Assembly: GCA_937892215.1 (NCBI GenBank)
Contig: CALAVE010000044.1
Location: 41,891-105,890 of the forward strand
Reading direction: 5' to 3'
DNA from: an uncultured Porphyromonadaceae bacterium
GTDB lineage: Bacteria; Bacteroidota; Bacteroidia; Bacteroidales; Muribaculaceae
DNA length: 64,000 nt
In this document: one piece after another, positions 61,276 through 64,000 of the stretch
Position numbering within the stretch: the first letter of the stretch is position 1
How the letters are laid out: each line of letters starts with the position of its first letter
Made by a program: the position numbers and the translations under genes
Notes under the pieces: model-generated
What the model saw: only the letters and a program-made list of their open reading frames with translations
Told to the model about the DNA's origin: nothing
Database searches by the model: none

Positions 61276-62112
61276 ATGCGAAAATTATTCTTACTTTTCA
61301 CACTTTGCGTGTGTATCGCGGCCGGTTCCCAGTCAATGAACGATTATTACGCGGCCGGTGCCACTGTGCTGCCGCTGTGGGAACAGAATGTTAGGGAAGA
61401 CGTTACCGGCTTCAGACCTCAGCTCTATGTGTTTGCTCCGGCTGATGCTTCCGGCAAGCGCTTGCGTACTGTTCTCCTCTGCCCGGGTGGTGGGTATGGC
61501 TCTGTGTCGCTCTATCGCGAGGGGCTTATGTGGAACGATTTCTTCAAGGCTGAGAACATTGTCTTGGCTGTGGTGCACTATCGTCTGCCGCATGGTAAGC
61601 ACGAGGTTCCTAAAACCGACGTTTTCCGGGCTATACGTTTGCTCAAGGACCATGCGACAGAGTGGGGAATTGATGCCGACGACATCGGTATTATGGGCTT
61701 TTCGGCCGGTGGACATCTGGCTTCTACCGTGGCTCTTCAGGCCCCCGAGGGTTTGAGGCCTTCGTTCCAGATTCTTTTCTATCCGGTCATCACCATGGAT
61801 GGGGCTGTTACTCATTCCGGTTCGCGCCGTAATCTGCTCGGCGAGTCACCATCGCCCGAGCTTGTCAGGGCTTATAGCGGTGAGCTGAATGTTACAGCCG
61901 CCGCGCCTCGCGCGTTTATTGCAACCGGCAGTGAGGACAATATGGTGCCGGCAATCAACTCTGCACGCTACTTTTCAGCACTTGTCGCTGCCGGAGTAAA
62001 GGCCGATATACACACCTGGCCCACATCGGTTCACGGTTTTGCCATTGAGCACAAAATGCCGTGGGAATCTAACCTGCTCCTTGAACTTCGCGACTGGTTG
62101 CGCTCGTTCTGA
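61276..62112 (+). CDS. exported alpha/beta hydrolase, acetyl-xylan-esterase-like
   Basis: A 278-aa protein with signal peptide 1-18. The alpha/beta-hydrolase fold is of the BD-FAE/esterase type: oxyanion region LLCPGGGYGSVS, nucleophile GFSAGGHLA (Ser143), acid in ATGSEDNMVPA and His in TSVHGFAIE. Relatives remove acetyl or acyl groups from plant polysaccharides. It starts 45 nt after the XRE gene with no obvious promoter, so the two may share a transcript. Confidence 0.85.
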   Translation: MRKLFLLFTLCVCIAAGSQSMNDYYAAGATVLPLWEQNVREDVTGFRPQLYVFAPADASGKRLRTVLLCPGGGYGSVSLYREGLMWNDFFKAENIVLAVVHYRLPHGKHEVPKTDVFRAIRLLKDHATEWGIDADDIGIMGFSAGGHLASTVALQAPEGLRPSFQILFYPVITMDGAVTHSGSRRNLLGESPSPELVRAYSGELNVTAAAPRAFIATGSEDNMVPAINSARYFSALVAAGVKADIHTWPTSVHGFAIEHKMPWESNLLLELRDWLRSF

Positions 62113-62572
62113 CTCGCCTGAGCACTTGGCGAATCGGCTTCGCGCTTTCTGCGGTTGCGGATGTCTCGGGGTTACATCTTGCTGACTTACTCGCTACTAC
62201 TTCAATGAACGCTTTCTCGTGATGGCCGGCCGCGGCCGATGGGATTCTACGGGGAGGGGAGGCTATGGCCGTGTCGGTTATCACGGTGCAAAATTACTAC
62301 ATGCCGATGCCCGTGTCAATGCTGTTTTCTCCCGTCCGCCCCGCCGCGTATATCAGCCGCCGGCCGCGGCGTTCCTGTCTCCCGGATGTCTCACCTGCAC
62401 TATGCGTAACCGATTGATATACAGGGCGTGTAACTGAATTTGTGTTATTCGTTTTCACCATCTTTTTTCTAAAAGACTCTGTGAACTCTAATCGGTCATT
62501 AGCCCATAAAAGAACTCGAATTAGAGTCATAACCACGGCTTCGTCGGCCTGATTTTAAGAAAGCGTCGCACA
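62113..62572. other. gene-free stretch with GC-rich palindromes
   Basis: No convincing gene. It contains GC-rich self-complementary strings (GGCCGGCCGCGGCC near 62225 and GCCGGCCGCGGC near 62361) unlike the flanking DNA, and a short Arg/Gly-rich ORF that I do not trust. Confidence 0.4.
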
Positions 62573-62613
62573 AAAAAGTGAGAGCATCAACCTTTGCGGG
62601 TCGTGCTCTCACT
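62573..62613 (-). terminator. intrinsic terminator of rpsP
   Basis: On the minus strand: GTGAGAGCA (62613-62605), a 17-nt loop, TGCTCTCAC (62587-62579) and six T. It lies 25 nt after the rpsP stop. Confidence 0.8.
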
Positions 62614-62637
62614 GTATCTGTAAGAACCGTGAGGCGA

Positions 62638-63219
62638 TTATGCCTCTGCGGGTGCCTCTGCAGGTGCTTCAGCCTCGGCTGCGGGCTCCTCTGCTGGTGC
62701 CTCAGCTGCTGCTGCGGCTGCGGCGGCCTCTGCTTCAGCGGCAGCCTTTGCGGCAGCGATTTCTGCCTTCTTCTTTGCCACCTCTTCGGCCTTAGCCTCA
62801 TTCTTCTTAACCTCTTCCTCTAAGCGCTTCTTGCTGTTGGCGCGCTTCTCGTCCTGCTCCTTAACCTTTATGGCCTGCAGTTTCGAGGTCTTCTCGGCCT
62901 TCCATGCGTCAAAACGCTTCTGTGCCTCTTCCTGGCTGAAAGCGCCTTTCTTAACGCCGCCCTGGAGGTGTTTCATCAGCATAACGCCTTCGCGCGATAA
63001 GATGTTACGTACTGTGTCGGTGGGAATTGCACCAACGTTCAGCCAATAGAGTGCTCTTTCGAAATTTAAACTTATTGTAGCAGGATTAGTATTAGGGTTA
63101 TAGTAACCAATCCTTTCAATAAATTTACCATCTCGTGGTGCCCTGCTATCGGCAATTACGATGGGATAGAAAGCGTAGTCCTTGTGACCGTGACGCTGTA
63201 GTCTAATTCTCGTTGCCAT
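62638..63219 (-). CDS. rpsP: 30S ribosomal protein S16 with long Ala/Glu-rich tail
   Basis: A 193-aa protein. Residues 1-80 are S16 (MATRIRLQRHGHKDYAFYPIVIADSRAPRDGKFIERIGYYNPNT). Residues ~85-150 are a Lys/Glu-rich helix, and the last ~45 residues are almost only Ala, Glu and Pro (AAEAPAEEPAAEAEAPAEA). Ordinary S16 has 80-90 residues; extended forms are common in Bacteroidetes, but the tail is unusually long and low in complexity. It follows tRNA-Gln on the same strand, with a terminator between. Confidence 0.96.
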   Translation of the reverse strand: MATRIRLQRHGHKDYAFYPIVIADSRAPRDGKFIERIGYYNPNTNPATISLNFERALYWLNVGAIPTDTVRNILSREGVMLMKHLQGGVKKGAFSQEEAQKRFDAWKAEKTSKLQAIKVKEQDEKRANSKKRLEEEVKKNEAKAEEVAKKKAEIAAAKAAAEAEAAAAAAAAEAPAEEPAAEAEAPAEAPAEA

Positions 63220-63248
63220 TTAATTAAATCAGTTTAAATTTATTATTA

Positions 63249-63277
63249 AAAAAAATTGAGTGACCCGCGGGTCACTC
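63249..63277 (-). terminator. terminator of tRNA-Gln
   Basis: Perfect 20-nt palindrome GAGTGACCCGCGGGTCACTC (63258-63277) followed on the minus strand by AATTTTTTTT. Confidence 0.8.
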
Positions 63278-63281
63278 TTTG

Positions 63282-63352
63282 TTGTCCTGGAAGGACTCGA
63301 ACCCTCGCAAGCGGAACCAGAATCCGATGTGCTACCATTACACCACAGGACA
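63282..63352 (-). tRNA. tRNA-Gln (anticodon CTG)
   Basis: 71 nt on the minus strand. Acceptor TGTCCTG/CAGGACA, D arm GTGTAATGGTAGCAC, anticodon loop TTCTGGT (CTG, reads CAG), T arm GAGGG-TTCGAGT-CCTTC. The anticodon stem TCGGA/TCCGC has one mismatch at its outer end. CCA is not encoded. Confidence 0.92.
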
Positions 63353-63369
63353 ATTCCTAATTGCGACTG

Positions 63370-63377
63370 CAAAGGTA
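63370..63377 (-). promoter_or_regulatory. promoter -7 box TACCTTTG for tRNA-Gln
   Basis: Minus-strand TACCTTTG 17 nt before the tRNA 5' end. Confidence 0.65.
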
Positions 63378-63464
63378 CTGCTTTTTTTGTTACCACCAAG
63401 AAAAATTCCAACTTTTTTTCAAAAAAGATGTCTTAATGGCCAAAAAGTGTTCATTTGATATCCA

Positions 63465-63616
63465 CGGGTACCATCAGCCGAGACGCGTTCTTTTGAACGA
63501 AGCGGGTGCAATCAGCCGAGACGCGTTTCCTTGAACGAATCGGGTGCAATCACTCGGGACGCGTTCTTTTGACTGAAACGGGTGCTATCAGTCGGGACGC
63601 GTTCTTTTGATGCAAA
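63465..63616 (+). repeat. four 38-bp tandem repeats
   Basis: Units start at 63465, 63503, 63541 and 63579 with the pattern CGGGTgcaATCAGcCGgGAC then GCGTTCTTTTGAacgaa. The last unit diverges at its end. Inverted relatives (GTCCCGA..GATGCACCACCC) lie at 63640-63663 and 63684-63706. There are no spacers, so this is not a CRISPR array. Confidence 0.85.
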
Positions 63617-63619
63617 AGC

Positions 63620-64000
63620 GAAGCGTTGCCATCAACAAGAACCGTCCCGATGATGCACCACCCTTACTGCCGTCACCTCGCCCACGTCCCGACTGATGCA
63701 CCACCCTTGATTCCTTCACCCAACATCTCACAATAATGTCGTCAGAAGATGGGACACCGGCAAAGTCATGTGTATAGTCGCATAGAAATTTTCACCCTGA
63801 TGGTGTCCACTGAGTAACCGGCGGTAATGCTGACGACCGAGCGTAGCGAAGGAATCAGCATCATCGCCGGCATAGCCGCTCGATGCCCGTCGCTGATGGC
63901 GACCCCATTTCGTCACCACTTGAGGTCGCCTCCGGTGACGAGGTCATACGTTGCATTACCGGCAGTGCCGCTGCTCACCCTAGCTGCGCTCGGGTTCGCT
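63620..64000. other. gene-free right end
   Basis: No gene is supported on either strand. It contains the inverted repeat relatives at 63640-63706 and several GC-rich dyads (for example CGAGCGTAGCG), and runs off the window. Confidence 0.35.

Noticed and set aside
62219..62437. 72-codon Arg/Gly-rich ORF in the GC-rich gap
   Set aside because: Arises from palindromic GC-rich DNA; no promoter, no domain.
63465..63616. CRISPR array
   Set aside because: 38-bp units are directly adjacent with no spacers and no cas genes are present.

Overview
The window is a bacterial chromosome segment from a member of the Bacteroidales; family-level placement (Muribaculaceae- or Prevotella-like) is a guess. The evidence is the repeated Bacteroidetes-type promoter box TAnnTTTG in front of most genes, poor Shine-Dalgarno sites, type IX secretion (T9SS) C-terminal domains of type A and type B, a BspA-type leucine-rich-repeat surface protein, DUF4369/TlpA lipoproteins, DUF4251, an S16 protein with a long Ala/Glu tail, and tandem WxcM/FdtA genes.

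Layout. 1-5.2 kb (+): a GH3/beta-lactamase-like fusion enzyme, a TlpA-type thioredoxin lipoprotein and an outer-membrane porin-like protein. 5.2-10.5 kb (-): thiL, lpxK, sppA and a CPBP membrane protease. 10.5-18.7 kb: DUF4251 protein, clpB, a TrpB2-type tryptophan synthase beta chain, an orphan Wza-like export lipoprotein, a UDG-superfamily glycosylase and gdhA. 18.8-25.0 kb (-): a compact run dprA, YbgC-like thioesterase, lepA, PhnP-like hydrolase, lipoprotein, smpB, Yip1-like protein. 25.1-28.9 kb: LolC/FtsX-like permease, an M16 homologue without its zinc motif, a T9SS-type secreted protein. 29.0-29.2 kb: a candidate small RNA. 29.3-32.5 kb (-): rfbB, two fdtA-like genes and fdtB, each overlapping the next by 4 nt, for a dTDP-3-amino-3,6-dideoxyhexose. 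32.7-39 kb (+): SpoU methylase, rhodanese fusion, a small Cys/His protein, an HD hydrolase, prfA, pgk. 39.0-39.4 kb: a long rod-like RNA structure, followed by the BspA protein, a 270-bp MITE-like element, uvrA, a lytic transglycosylase, a type-B T9SS protein, a GH3 glucosidase, mutS2 and a PAP2 phosphatase. 53.9 kb: a metallo-beta-lactamase/sirtuin fusion.

The accessory part is 55.3-61.2 kb. It is a broken prophage head-gene remnant: a MuF-type minor head protein carrying a C-terminal papain-fold (Tox-PL, glutamine-deamidase-like) toxin domain, with a convergent 77-aa gene at its 3' end. Behind it are two short effector-like ORFs that share the N-terminus MAKGSGHIR and sit behind duplicated ~225-bp DNA. 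Three copies of a strong promoter on the opposite strand each drive a short structured RNA that runs toward the 3' end of an effector gene. I read this as an orphan toxin-cassette array with convergent RNA cassettes, and it is the best candidate for an undescribed system here.

The right end holds an XRE regulator with repeated operator-like sites, an alpha/beta hydrolase, rpsP, tRNA-Gln and 38-bp tandem repeats. Three reading-frame breaks in the window sit at homopolymers (4042-4048, 34915-34920, 59119-59124) and could be real or sequencing errors.
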